Part shown: positions 36,697 through 45,698 of the stretch, piece after piece
Layout: each line of letters begins with the position of its first letter
Position numbering within the stretch: position 1 is the stretch's first letter
Source: Limnohabitans sp. WS1
Lineage (GTDB): Bacteria > Pseudomonadota > Gammaproteobacteria > Burkholderiales > Burkholderiaceae_C
NCBI RefSeq assembly: GCF_003063265.1
Contig: NZ_NERU01000002.1
Span: 62,001-126,000, forward strand
Length of the DNA stretch: 64,000 nucleotides
Direction: 5' to 3'
Position numbers and translations under genes: made by a program
Notes under the pieces: model-generated
Told to the model about the DNA's origin: nothing
Seen by the model: only the letters and a program-made list of their open reading frames with translations
The model's database searches: none

Positions 36697-37951
36697 TCCC
36701 GGAACCCTGACCCGGGGTGAGCGGCTCCAAAATGGCCTGGTCTGGCTGTTCTTGTCTTGGATCTTGGTGGTGCCGGGAGGGCCTTTGTTGTTGGCCTTGC
36801 TCTTGACCACATTGGGGTTGCTGGGCGTCTCGCAATTGCCGCAAAGTCTGGCTTCGCTTTGGGCTTGGCCACAGTTGCGCTCAGTGGCTTGGGGATTTGC
36901 AGCGTTTGTGGTGGCGGGTGTTTTTGTCGGAGTTTGGTATGGCTATGGGCCGGGCTATTACGAGGCCTACATTCCCTTTCTGATGGCCCCTTTGATGCTG
37001 CACGGGGTGTTGACGGCACGATTGCAAGCGGGCGTGCTGTGGTTGGGCGCGGCCAGCGCAGCAGGGCTGGCAGGCGTCTTGGCCAGCTACCAAAGTTTGG
37101 TGCTCGATGTGGGGCGTGCCAAAGGGGCCATGAACCACCCCATCATTTTTGGCGACTTGTCAGTCGTGCTGGCGTCGATTGCCTTGTTTGGTGTGCTCTA
37201 TTCGCAGCAGGCCAAATCCTCGTTCTACCTCAGGGCGTATTTGCTGCTCGGCGCACTCATGGGCGTTTGGGCTTCCTTGCTGAGCGGGACCAAAGGCGGC
37301 TGGTTGTCGATTGTGATGGTCATGTTTGTTTTTGCCTGGCGTTTGACCGCCGAGAAAGCGTTGATGTGGCGGGCTTTGGGGCTTTTGTGCATCGTGGCGC
37401 TCATCCTCAAAGGGGTCCTGCTGGCACCTGAGGCCTTGGTTTGGGGCCGTTTGGAAGGGGTCTGGGGCAGTGCCAAGCATTGGTTTGACACCGGTGAAGT
37501 CACCGATTGGTCCGTCAGCATTCGCCTGGAGTTGTGGTCTTACGCATGGGAGTTGTTCAGCCAAAAGCCGCTGTTGGGCTGGTCTGGGGGCGAGGCGCTT
37601 GCCAAACTGGCCGAACACTTGAAGCCTTTTAATGTTCCTGTAGGCATTGCGCCGGTCTTTGAGAACGATTTGCTACACTTTGCCGCTGTGGCGGGCTCGG
37701 TGGGCGTTTTATCTGTGTTGGGTTTGTACGTGGGTGTGTTTTTCGGGTTTTGGCAATTCAAAAAGCAAGTTCAAGAGGCCCAGACCTCGGCTTTTGTTTT
37801 GTTGGGCATGTTGCTCGTGGTCATGCTTTTTGAGTTTGGCCTGACGGTCAATGCTTTGGGACGCAATGCCTTTCGATACTCTTTTTGCACCCTGTCTGTG
37901 ATGCTTCTGAGCCTTGTGATCATGTCGGAGAGGAAACACAAGGGAGAGTGA
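36683..37951 (+). CDS. O-antigen ligase family protein (WaaL-like)
   Basis: The 422-residue protein has about 11 transmembrane segments and a large periplasmic loop (about residues 245-310) ending SIRLELWSYAWELFSQKPLLGWSGG, the Wzy_C/WaaL region with the conserved Arg and the GWG-like motif. A His in NDLLHFAAVAGSVG follows. WaaL joins O-antigen to lipid A-core on the periplasmic face. Its stop overlaps the next gene's start by one base (TGATG). Confidence 0.85.
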   Translation: MMRFNPGTLTRGERLQNGLVWLFLSWILVVPGGPLLLALLLTTLGLLGVSQLPQSLASLWAWPQLRSVAWGFAAFVVAGVFVGVWYGYGPGYYEAYIPFLMAPLMLHGVLTARLQAGVLWLGAASAAGLAGVLASYQSLVLDVGRAKGAMNHPIIFGDLSVVLASIALFGVLYSQQAKSSFYLRAYLLLGALMGVWASLLSGTKGGWLSIVMVMFVFAWRLTAEKALMWRALGLLCIVALILKGVLLAPEALVWGRLEGVWGSAKHWFDTGEVTDWSVSIRLELWSYAWELFSQKPLLGWSGGEALAKLAEHLKPFNVPVGIAPVFENDLLHFAAVAGSVGVLSVLGLYVGVFFGFWQFKKQVQEAQTSAFVLLGMLLVVMLFEFGLTVNALGRNAFRYSFCTLSVMLLSLVIMSERKHKGE

Positions 37952-38964
37952 TGGAGCTCATTTTTTTATGCCCGGCCATTCGAAAGGCTGTAGGCGGGGT
38001 CAAGGTCATTTACAGGCAAGCAGAGTTGATTCACACATTGGGCCAATCGCGCGGTTTTTCGGCCGCCGTGATGCACCCCAATACTTTTTTTTTCAAGGTC
38101 GGCTGGTTTGATTCCACTGTGCCTTTGAAACGCGCGTTTTTCAAATGGCGCTGGATGGGCAAACCCTCCATGTCCAACATCGCTGGCGCATTCAATCCCG
38201 ACAAACACACGGTGGTCATTCCCGAGCTTTGGGCCTGAAAATACGGTGCCCAATTGGCCTCGATGGGCGTGCCCTATGCCATCTACGTGCAAAACGGTTA
38301 CTACATCACCAAGGGTCGTCCGTCTGACCTGGACAAGGCCTACCAGGGGGCGCGTTGCATTTTGACCATCTCGGACGATGCCACCCGGTGTGTGGCCCTG
38401 GCGTTTCCCGGGGTCGAGTCGAGGATTTTGCGGGTTCATTACGCCGTGGACGCGCAGCGCTTCAAACCCGATCAAGCCAAAGAAAACATCATCACCTACA
38501 TGCCTCGCAAGTTGGCCGACCATTCCTCCAAGGTGCTGTTTTTTCTGCGCCATCATTTGCCCGCGCATTGGTCCATCGTGCCCATTGACGGCATGACCGA
38601 AGTTCAGGTCGCTGCTTTGCTGGAGCGGTCCAAAATTTTCATGGCCTTCAGCCATTTTGAAGGCTGTCCTTTGCCCCCGCTGGAAGCGGCTTTGAGCGGC
38701 AACCAAGTCATTGGCTACACCGGGCAAGGTGCCAAGGAATACTGGCGGCCGGAAATCTTTGATGAAGTCGCCTCGGGCGATGTGGCCGGGTTTGCCCAGC
38801 GGGTTCTTGCTAAAGTACAGGCCATCGATCAAGCCCAAGGGTTTGACGTTTGTTTGCCCACCATTCGGGCATTGGCCAAGACTTATTCCCCTGAACAGGA
38901 GCGCACGGACATGCTTGAATTTTTAAATTGGATGGGTTTGAACGGGCATGGTTTGAAGGCATGA
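37951..38964 (+). pseudogene. Family 4-like glycosyltransferase split by in-frame TGA
   Basis: The frame opens at ATG 37951 (overlapping the waaL stop), runs 95 codons (KAVGGVKVIYRQAELIHTLG, ending VVIPELWA), meets TGA at 38236-38238, and continues in the same frame for 242 more codons to 38964. The second part has LTISDDATRCVAL and the GT4-type sugar-nucleotide site KIFMAFSHFEGCPLPPLEAALSG. No frameshift is involved; one base change would restore it. An ATG at 38254 could start a separate C-terminal piece. A sequencing error, a true nonsense mutation or readthrough cannot be told apart here. Confidence 0.85.
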
Positions 38965-39875
38965 GCACTCCCAGCCTGCACGTCGCTATTTTTTCGTACA
39001 ACCGAGGGGCCTACCTCAAGAACTGCGTTGACTCCTTGCAACGCAACATGCCCGGGATCGGCTGGACGGTCTATGACGACGGGAGCGATGAGCCCGAAAC
39101 CGTGGCTTATTTGCAGACTTTAGGCGGGGCCGTTCGGCCCATGAAGGCAGCGGGCGATGACCGTCATGGCGGCTATTACAACAACATGCAAGCCGCTTTG
39201 GATGCGGCGCAGGCCGATTACCTGCTGATGTTGCAAGACGATTTGCAGGTGGTCCGGCCATTTGCGCCTGAAGACCTGTTCAGGATAGACCAGGTCTTCG
39301 AACAAAGCCCGACAACGGTCTTCATCAGCCCCTTGTTCATGAAGGGCAGCAAAAGGGCCTATTTTCAGCAACGTTACCAACCCGACGCTCAACTGCGTTG
39401 CTATCGCTGGTCAGCCGATCCGCTAGAAACGGGCAAAGTGCCTCAGAAGTACGCCGATATCGCCGTCTTGCATGTTGCTCGTTTGCGTCAAAGTGGCTGG
39501 CGCTTTGCAGGATCCGAAGAGGCCAATGGCGCATTGGCCGACAGCCTGTTTGGCGACATGGTTCAGGCGGCCGAGCCTTGGGTTTTTTATGTCCCCGAGG
39601 AGCCCGCTTACCGTGGGCGCGTGCTCACCTACGGGGCCAAACTGGCGGTCAGAATGTCGGGCAACCAGGTCAAGTCTTTTCAGGACATGGGTGTGCAGGC
39701 CTGCGCGGCATTTGCACAAAGGGATTTGAGTGTGTACCCCTTTGCCGAAGATTTTGTGGACACGGTTGATCCAAGGGTGCGCAAGCCCTACAAATTCAAT
39801 GCTTACCGCACCCGATGGCTGCCCTTGATTCTGAACAAGCTGGAGTTGTTGGGGCGGCGTCTTTGGCGTCGCTGA
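38961..39875 (+). CDS. Glycosyltransferase, GT2-like
   Basis: The 304-residue protein has a GT-A start (HVAIFSYNRGAYLKNCVDSL), WTVYDDGSDEPETVAYLQTL, and a DDL motif in YLLMLQDDLQVVRPF that fits the metal site. The C-terminal half is not one I can assign to a subfamily. The ATG at 38961 overlaps the preceding stop by four bases, so it is coupled to the split glycosyltransferase. It probably acts in core oligosaccharide or O-antigen assembly. Confidence 0.78.
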   Translation: MSTPSLHVAIFSYNRGAYLKNCVDSLQRNMPGIGWTVYDDGSDEPETVAYLQTLGGAVRPMKAAGDDRHGGYYNNMQAALDAAQADYLLMLQDDLQVVRPFAPEDLFRIDQVFEQSPTTVFISPLFMKGSKRAYFQQRYQPDAQLRCYRWSADPLETGKVPQKYADIAVLHVARLRQSGWRFAGSEEANGALADSLFGDMVQAAEPWVFYVPEEPAYRGRVLTYGAKLAVRMSGNQVKSFQDMGVQACAAFAQRDLSVYPFAEDFVDTVDPRVRKPYKFNAYRTRWLPLILNKLELLGRRLWRR

Positions 39876-39876
39876 T

Positions 39877-40671
39877 TCAGAACTGCTGAATGTCGATGCC
39901 GACAAATTGACGTCGGGCTCGCCAAAAACACCCCAGATACCGAGCGGCCAGGCGCAGTTGTCCGCGCAATCTGCGCCATTTCAATTGCAAGTCGTGCAGG
40001 CCGCCCCGGGTGGGTGGGCTGGGCACTTTCTCTCGGGCAATCAGGGAATGGGGTGCGATGGGGCAAGACACACCATAGGCCACGGCCATGTCCGCCTGGA
40101 TGGCAAAAGCGGGAACCGTTTGCCATGATTTGAGCGGGTAAGTGCTGGAGATGAATGCGTCGGCCAAGCCCATGCCATGCTGGGCAAATTTGGCCAGCAG
40201 GATGCGTGCGCCAGAGGGCCAAAGCACGTAGGCGGCGGCTCCCGTGCGGTCCTGCAGCAGGGGGTGCAAACGGGCATTCAGACCCGCCATGGCCTTGCTG
40301 CGCCGACCCAGCAGTTTTTGGCGTTGCCGGGTTTCGAGTGATACATGGTCCAGCCCATTGAGCATTTCCAAGTGTTTCAGCAAGTCGGGCGTGTTGTGCG
40401 CCAAGATGGCATCGTCTTCCAGCACCAGAGCCGGTTCGTGGCTGTCTGCAATCTGTTGCCAAACTTGGTGGTGGCTCATGAAGCAGGCCACTTCGGTGAT
40501 TTTGATCGGACGTTCCCAAGAAAAAGCATGGGCCTGAAAAAACGCATCGGGAATATCGGCCGGAGTTTGCGCATCGATGAACTGAGCCTCCAAGCCCAAG
40601 CGCAGGGCTTGTTGCGTCTGAAACGTCCGGCGTTCCAGCGCTGAGGGCAAATTCAAAATGTAGGTTTTCAT
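39877..40671 (-). CDS. Family 25 glycosyltransferase (LPS biosynthesis)
   Basis: The 264-residue protein starts MKTYILNLPSALERR, has CFMSHHQVWQQIADS and the metal motif LVLEDDAILA, and GAAAYVLWPSGARILLAKF, which together mark the GT25 family (LgtB/LpsA-type galactosyl or related transferases). The start at 40671 is chosen by the family N-terminus; an in-frame start 13 codons upstream exists. It is on the opposite strand to the rest of the cluster. Confidence 0.87.
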   Translation of the reverse strand: MKTYILNLPSALERRTFQTQQALRLGLEAQFIDAQTPADIPDAFFQAHAFSWERPIKITEVACFMSHHQVWQQIADSHEPALVLEDDAILAHNTPDLLKHLEMLNGLDHVSLETRQRQKLLGRRSKAMAGLNARLHPLLQDRTGAAAYVLWPSGARILLAKFAQHGMGLADAFISSTYPLKSWQTVPAFAIQADMAVAYGVSCPIAPHSLIAREKVPSPPTRGGLHDLQLKWRRLRGQLRLAARYLGCFWRARRQFVGIDIQQF

Positions 40672-40755
40672 CCAGGGTGTCTTCCAGTCGTGGGCCAAAT
40701 ATACCTGCATGGCTTGCCGCTTGGGAATGCAACACCTTGGCCCGATGGCGCTCCC

Positions 40756-40761
40756 TATAAT
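40756..40761 (+). promoter_or_regulatory. Putative -10 box before the GT4 gene
   Basis: A perfect TATAAT lies 30 bases before the GTG start of the GT4 gene, in the gap between divergent glycosyltransferase genes. The -35 region is poor (ACCTTG at best), so this is tentative. Confidence 0.35.
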
Positions 40762-40790
40762 TTGCCGATACCCACTCAGCCTCGGAACCC

Positions 40791-41855
40791 GTGCTCCATT
40801 CCAATCCCGACGTCATTGTCTTCAACATCAAGCAGCGCTACACGGGTGTGTCCGCCACCATCAACGCTTTGGTGCCTTTGCAACTGCAGCAATGGCGCTT
40901 GGGCTATTGCGGCAACACCCTGTCCAATGGTGTGGTGGGCATGAGTGCTGGACAGGCCATTGCCTTGTCGCGCCAGCCGCCACCGGGGCGCGCATTCCGC
41001 ATCTGGCATGTGCGCCGTGACCCTGAAATGATGCTGGGCATTTTTGCCCGCGATGTGTTGCGCTTGCCGATCAAGCTGGTCTTCACCTCGGCTGCGCAGC
41101 ATTTGCATGGGCGGTTTCCTCGCTGGCTGATTTCCAAAATGGACGCGGTCATCTCGACAACGCCGCTGGCGGCCTCTTTTGTGCCCAACACCACGGCCGT
41201 GGTGCCGCATGGCATTGACCTGTCGCGTTTTGCGCCGTCGCCCGACAAGCTGAAAGCCTGGGCTGATTCAGGATTGCCCGGGCAGTACGGCATCGGGGTG
41301 TTTGGCCGTGTCCGACCCGACAAAGGCAGCGATGTGTTTGTGGATGCCATGATCGAGGCACTGCCGCATCTGCCGGGTGCCACTGCGGTGATTGCCGGTC
41401 TGGCACAGCCTCAGCACCAAGCCTACCAACAAGCCCTGATCGACAAAATTGCCCAAGCGGGCCTGTCCGAGCGCATTGTGTTTCTGGGCGAAGTGCCCGC
41501 TGGCGAGGTGCATCGGTGGTACCAACGTTGCCTGCTGTGTGTGGCTTGCCCGCGTTACGAACCCTTTGGCCTCACTCCCTTCGAGGCGGCAGCCACGGGC
41601 TGTGCGCTGGTGTGTTCACGCACCGGGGCGTTTGACCAACTGGTGTTGCCCGGCTTCACGGGCGAGCTGGTCGATACTGGCGATGCGCCTGGTCTGGCCC
41701 AAGCGGTGCAACAAGTGTTGGCCGATTTGCCCACTGCCGTGCAGATGGGCCATGCCGCACGCGATCGGGTGTCGCAGGTGTTCTCGTTGGCCAAAGAGGC
41801 CGAGGGCATTGGCCGGGTCTACCAGCAGTTGTTTGACCAGGCGGCTCGGACTTGA
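40791..41855 (+). CDS. Family 4 glycosyltransferase
   Basis: The 354-residue GT-B enzyme has PHGIDLSRFAPSP in the linker, GVFGRVRPDKGSDVFVDAM, and the nucleotide-sugar site CPRYEPFGLTPFEAAATGCALVCS (in two parts: CPRYEPFGLTPFEAA and TGCALVCS). The start is a GTG at 40791 after CGGAACCC. It likely adds a core sugar to LPS. It overlaps waaA by four bases. Confidence 0.9.
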   Translation: MLHSNPDVIVFNIKQRYTGVSATINALVPLQLQQWRLGYCGNTLSNGVVGMSAGQAIALSRQPPPGRAFRIWHVRRDPEMMLGIFARDVLRLPIKLVFTSAAQHLHGRFPRWLISKMDAVISTTPLAASFVPNTTAVVPHGIDLSRFAPSPDKLKAWADSGLPGQYGIGVFGRVRPDKGSDVFVDAMIEALPHLPGATAVIAGLAQPQHQAYQQALIDKIAQAGLSERIVFLGEVPAGEVHRWYQRCLLCVACPRYEPFGLTPFEAAATGCALVCSRTGAFDQLVLPGFTGELVDTGDAPGLAQAVQQVLADLPTAVQMGHAARDRVSQVFSLAKEAEGIGRVYQQLFDQAART

Positions 41856-43186
41856 CGGGCAAAGGCTTGTCTTGGGCAGAAGGCCTGGCGCTGTGGGCCT
41901 ACGGTGTCATCATGCGCGCCTTGCAGCCCTTGCTGCGCCGCAAACTCCACCGCCGGGGTCAACAAGAGCCCGGTTATCTGGCGCACATGCCCGAGCGCTT
42001 TGGTTTTTACGACGGCAGCCCACCGGAGCCCGGCCGCGTCTGGGTGCATGCCGTCTCCTTGGGGGAGACAAGGGCTGCGGCCATCCTGATCGAGGCCTTG
42101 CGCGATGTGTGGCCCGACATGCGTTTGCTGCTGACCCACAGCACGGCCACGGGCAGGGCCCAGGGGCAGTCTTTGTTGCGCCCCGGAGATGCGCAGGCCT
42201 GGTTGCCCTGGGACACCCCTGAGGCCACCCGGCAATTTTTGCAGCACCACCGGCCGCGCCTGGGCATTTTGATGGAGACCGAGGTCTGGCCCATGTTGGT
42301 GCAAGCCTGCGTGCAGGCGCAGCTGCCCTTGGTGCTGGCCAATGCCCGCTTGAACGACAAGTCGTTGCGCTCGGGCTTGCGCTGGTCGCTGCTGTCCGGC
42401 CCGGCTTACCGGGGTTTGCATGCGGTGTGGGCACAAAGCCCGGAAGACGGGGCCCGCCTTGGGCAACTGGGTGCCAAGGTGCAGGGGGTGTTGGGCAACC
42501 TCAAATTTGATGTGCAGCCTCAGCCTGAGGCACTCGCATCGGCCCAGCATTTGCGTCGACAGTGGCAGCACGACGGCAAAGCCCGGCCGGTAGTCATGTT
42601 GGCCAGCACCCGCGAAGGTGAGGAGGCCCTGTGGCTGCAGGCCTTGACGGCCAAAGCGGATCGGCTGGCCGCGTTCCAGGCCGCGGGCGTGGTCTGGTTG
42701 CTGGTGCCCAGGCACCCGCAGCGTTTTGACGAAGTCCACGATTTGTTGGTTGCGCAGGGTCTGAGCGTGGTTCGTCGCTCGAACTGGGACTTGGGTCAGC
42801 CGTTACCTGTTCACGCTGACAATGTGCCCGTTTGGCTGGGCGACAGCGTGGGTGAGATGCCTGTTTATTTTCAGAGCGCCGACATGGCCTTGTTGGGTGG
42901 CAGTTTCATGCCCTTGGGCGGACAAAATCTGATCGAGGCCGCCGCCTTTGGCTGCCCGGTGATCATGGGGCCACACACCTTCAACTTTGCCGAAGCCGCC
43001 CAAAATGCCGAGCAAGCGGGGGCGGCAGTGCGGGTCAACGACATGGACGGGGCGCTGGACCAGGTCATGGAATGGCTGCGTCAACCTCAAGACCTGGCGA
43101 AGGCCCGCCAAAAGGGGCTGGACTTGGTGGCCCAAAGCCGGGGTGCCGCCCAGCGCTACGCTCAGGCCATCACACGGGGGGCCTGA
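41852..43186 (+). CDS. waaA: 3-deoxy-D-manno-octulosonic acid (Kdo) transferase
   Basis: The 444-residue protein matches WaaA/KdtA: an N-terminal membrane-associated stretch, REPGY-like QEPGYLAHMPERFGF, WVHAVSLGETRAAAILIEAL with the catalytic Glu, LMETEVWPMLVQA, ANARLNDKS, and the C-terminal LLGGSFMPLGGQNLIEAAAFG. It attaches Kdo to lipid IVA at the inner membrane. The start is a TTG at 41852 that overlaps the previous stop (TTGA), which is unusual but keeps the N-terminal segment. Confidence 0.93.
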   Translation: MTGKGLSWAEGLALWAYGVIMRALQPLLRRKLHRRGQQEPGYLAHMPERFGFYDGSPPEPGRVWVHAVSLGETRAAAILIEALRDVWPDMRLLLTHSTATGRAQGQSLLRPGDAQAWLPWDTPEATRQFLQHHRPRLGILMETEVWPMLVQACVQAQLPLVLANARLNDKSLRSGLRWSLLSGPAYRGLHAVWAQSPEDGARLGQLGAKVQGVLGNLKFDVQPQPEALASAQHLRRQWQHDGKARPVVMLASTREGEEALWLQALTAKADRLAAFQAAGVVWLLVPRHPQRFDEVHDLLVAQGLSVVRRSNWDLGQPLPVHADNVPVWLGDSVGEMPVYFQSADMALLGGSFMPLGGQNLIEAAAFGCPVIMGPHTFNFAEAAQNAEQAGAAVRVNDMDGALDQVMEWLRQPQDLAKARQKGLDLVAQSRGAAQRYAQAITRGA

Positions 43187-43291
43187 GACCATCCCAAGCC
43201 ACAAGGAAAAAGAGCCGCCAAGCCCAGAGTGACACAGCGGCCTGAAACCCCAGGCGCTGGGCTCAAGCCCCGCCCAAAGGCCTGATGTCGC

Positions 43292-44608
43292 TTATTTCTG
43301 CAGCAGCGTAGACAGGTTTTGCAGATCGTCGGCCTTGAGGGTCCCGCTGGCCTGCAGGAGGCGCAACTGGCCCAGCATGACATCGTGACGTGCTTTGGCC
43401 AGGTCACGCTTGGTCTGAAACAGCTGGCTTTGGCTGTTGAGCACATCGATGTTGATGCGCACACCCACCTGATAACCCAGTTTGTTGGCGTCCAAGGCAC
43501 TTTGGCTGGAGGCTTCGGCCGCTTGCAAGGCCTTGACCTGGCTCAGGCCTGATTGCAGACCCAAAAAGGCGATGCGGGTGGCTTGGGCCACGCTGCGTTG
43601 GGCTGCCTCAAGGTCGCTTTTGGCTTTGTCTTCCAAAGCCACGGTTTCTTGAATGCGGTTTTGACTGGCCTGCCCGGTGTAAAGCGGGTAGTTGAAGGCC
43701 AGGCCAATGGTGGCGGCGTTGGTGTTGAACTGGGCAGTGGGGCTGCCATTGCGGTAGCGCGTCATGCCGTAGCTGCCGGTCAGATCGAGCGTGGGGCGCA
43801 GGGCGGCTTGGGCTTTGGTGATTTCAAGCTGGGCCACTTCCAAGGCGATGCGGGCTTGGGTCAAGTTGCCATTGTTTTGCGCCGATTGCGCCACCCACGA
43901 CTCGATGCTGCCACTTTGCAGACGGTCCATGTTGACTGCGCCTGCCAAAGGGGCGGGGTTGACCTCGCGTTTTCCCACGGTGTCATCCAAGGCCAGCTTT
44001 TTGATGCGCAAATCGTTGTCAGCGGCAATCTCTTGAGCTGTGACCAGATCAAAACGGGCTTGAGCCTCGCGCGTGTCGGTGATGGTGGCGGTGCCAACTT
44101 CGAAGTTGCGTTTGGCAGCGGCCAATTGTTCAGCCACGGCAGTCTTTTGGGCTTTGACAAAGTTCAGGCTTTCTTGTGCCGTCAGCACGTCAAAGTAAGC
44201 CTGGCTCAGCCGCACGATGAGTTCTTGCTCGGCCACTTTCAACTGGGCCTGCGCCAAGTCCACTTGCTTCATGCCCTGTTCGTAGCTGGCCTGGTTGGCC
44301 GGGCGGTACAAAGGTTGGCTGGCGCTGAGTGTGAGTGCACGGGTGCCGAAAGCGCGACTGCCCGAGGCGTTCGATTGGTTGTCCAGATCGGTTTCTGACA
44401 AGCTGCCACCCAAACCTGCGGTGGGGCGCAGCAAGGCCTTGGCCTGCTCAGCCTTGGCCAGCGTGGCCTCGAATTGCGAACGAGCCGACTTGAAGGTGGC
44501 ATCGTGGCTTTTGGCCGATTCGTACAGTTGAGCCAAGTTTTGGGCTTGGGCCGTGCCTGCAAAGGCGGCCATCAGGGCCAAGGTCAGGGGCAGGGTGCGC
44601 AGTTTCAT
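43292..44608 (-). CDS. TolC-family outer membrane efflux protein
   Basis: The 438-residue protein has a signal peptide (MKLRTLPLTLALMAAFAGTAQA) and two OEP repeats with long helical coiled-coil regions (NLAQLYESAKSHDATFKSAR; LAQAQLKVAEQELIVRLSQAYFDVLTAQE; GLAFNYPLYTGQASQNR). Such proteins form trimeric channels across the outer membrane for type I secretion and RND pumps. No pump lies directly beside it; an RND pump is 1 kb upstream on the same strand beyond pcm. The pcm-rhodanese-tolC order is familiar in Burkholderiales. Confidence 0.92.
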   Translation of the reverse strand: MKLRTLPLTLALMAAFAGTAQAQNLAQLYESAKSHDATFKSARSQFEATLAKAEQAKALLRPTAGLGGSLSETDLDNQSNASGSRAFGTRALTLSASQPLYRPANQASYEQGMKQVDLAQAQLKVAEQELIVRLSQAYFDVLTAQESLNFVKAQKTAVAEQLAAAKRNFEVGTATITDTREAQARFDLVTAQEIAADNDLRIKKLALDDTVGKREVNPAPLAGAVNMDRLQSGSIESWVAQSAQNNGNLTQARIALEVAQLEITKAQAALRPTLDLTGSYGMTRYRNGSPTAQFNTNAATIGLAFNYPLYTGQASQNRIQETVALEDKAKSDLEAAQRSVAQATRIAFLGLQSGLSQVKALQAAEASSQSALDANKLGYQVGVRINIDVLNSQSQLFQTKRDLAKARHDVMLGQLRLLQASGTLKADDLQNLSTLLQK

Positions 44609-44657
44609 GGCGGATCTTTTTGAAAAATGTCAGGCCAGCATCGGGCCAAAAGCTCAC

Positions 44658-44987
44658 TCAATAAACTGGAATACTGGGGTCCACTTGGGCCGACCAGGCG
44701 TGAATGCCACCGGCCACGTTCACAACTTGGAAACCGTGTTGCAGCAAAAAGTTGGCCACCTGCATGCTGCGACCGCCGTGGTGGCACAGGCAGGCAATTG
44801 GGCGGGTTTTGTCGAGTTCGCTCAGTCGCGCCGGGATGGTTTGCATGGGCATGTGCACCAGATCCAAGGCTTCAGGCTGGGTGCTGGCGGTTTGCAGTTC
44901 CCAGCCTTCCCGCACGTCAAGCAATATGGGGCGTTGGGTTTGTTGGCTGGCCCATTCGGCCACTTGGGAGGGGTAAAGCTGTTCCAT
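44658..44987 (-). CDS. Rhodanese-like domain protein
   Basis: The 109-residue single-domain protein has ILLDVREGWELQ and the active-site loop CLCHHGGRSMQVANFLLQHGF, whose second Cys is the persulfide carrier, and a closing VAGGIHAWSAQVDP. It could move sulfur in the cytoplasm; the exact partner is unknown. The ATG at 44985-44987 is chosen because the longer frame would run into pcm. It lies just after pcm and before the TolC-type gene. Confidence 0.88.
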   Translation of the reverse strand: MEQLYPSQVAEWASQQTQRPILLDVREGWELQTASTQPEALDLVHMPMQTIPARLSELDKTRPIACLCHHGGRSMQVANFLLQHGFQVVNVAGGIHAWSAQVDPSIPVY

Positions 44988-44994
44988 AAGGGTC

Positions 44995-45654
44995 TCAGAA
45001 GTGGAAGCTGGAGGGTTCGGCAAAACCTGACAGGCGCGGGGCATTGCAGTCCCAAGGCTCGGTGGTGGTCCAGCTGTTTTGCCCGGTGCGGGTGATCAAG
45101 GTGGCCCGCATCATGGGCTCTTGGCCCACGATGGCCACCAGGCGGCCACCCACGGTGAGTTGTTGCAGCAAGGTGGCGGGCACTTCGGCCACCGAGCCAT
45201 TGAGCACGATGGCGTCAAAGGGGCCGTCAGCAGCAGCGCCTTGGCTGCCATCGGCGCAGCGCACGGTGACGTTGCTCACGCCGGCTTGTTGCAGCTTGGC
45301 TTGGGCCTGGCTGGCCAGAGCGGGATCGATTTCCAGGCTCAACACACTGGCTGCTTGGTGGGCCAGCAAGGCCGCCATGAAACCCGAGCCGGTGCCCACG
45401 TCGAGCACTTTGTCGGTGTTCAGCACGGCCAGGTCTTGCAGCAAGCGGGCTTGCACGCGTGGGGCCAACATGACTTGGTTGGGCGCAGCGCCCAGCGGGA
45501 TTTCCATGTCCACAAAGGCCAGCGCCTTGTGCGCCAAGGGTACAAAGTCTTCACGGCGCACGGTGGACAGCAGGGCCAGCACTTGCGGGTCCAGCACTTC
45601 CCAAGGGCGGATTTGCTGCTCGATCATGTTGAAGCGGGCCTGGTTCATGTCCAT
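44995..45654 (-). CDS. pcm: Protein-L-isoaspartate O-methyltransferase
   Basis: The 219-residue methyltransferase has NMIEQQIRPWEVLD, REDFVPLAHKALAF, the SAM loop VLDVGTGSGFMAALLAHQA and VLSLEIDP, matching the PCMT family that repairs isoaspartyl residues. AGGAG lies seven bases before the ATG at 45652-45654. It is followed 7 bases later by the rhodanese gene on the same strand. Confidence 0.9.
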   Translation of the reverse strand: MDMNQARFNMIEQQIRPWEVLDPQVLALLSTVRREDFVPLAHKALAFVDMEIPLGAAPNQVMLAPRVQARLLQDLAVLNTDKVLDVGTGSGFMAALLAHQAASVLSLEIDPALASQAQAKLQQAGVSNVTVRCADGSQGAAADGPFDAIVLNGSVAEVPATLLQQLTVGGRLVAIVGQEPMMRATLITRTGQNSWTTTEPWDCNAPRLSGFAEPSSFHF

Positions 45655-45698
45655 CTCGTTTACTCCTGCGGGGGGTCTAAGTCAAATAAGCAATGATT

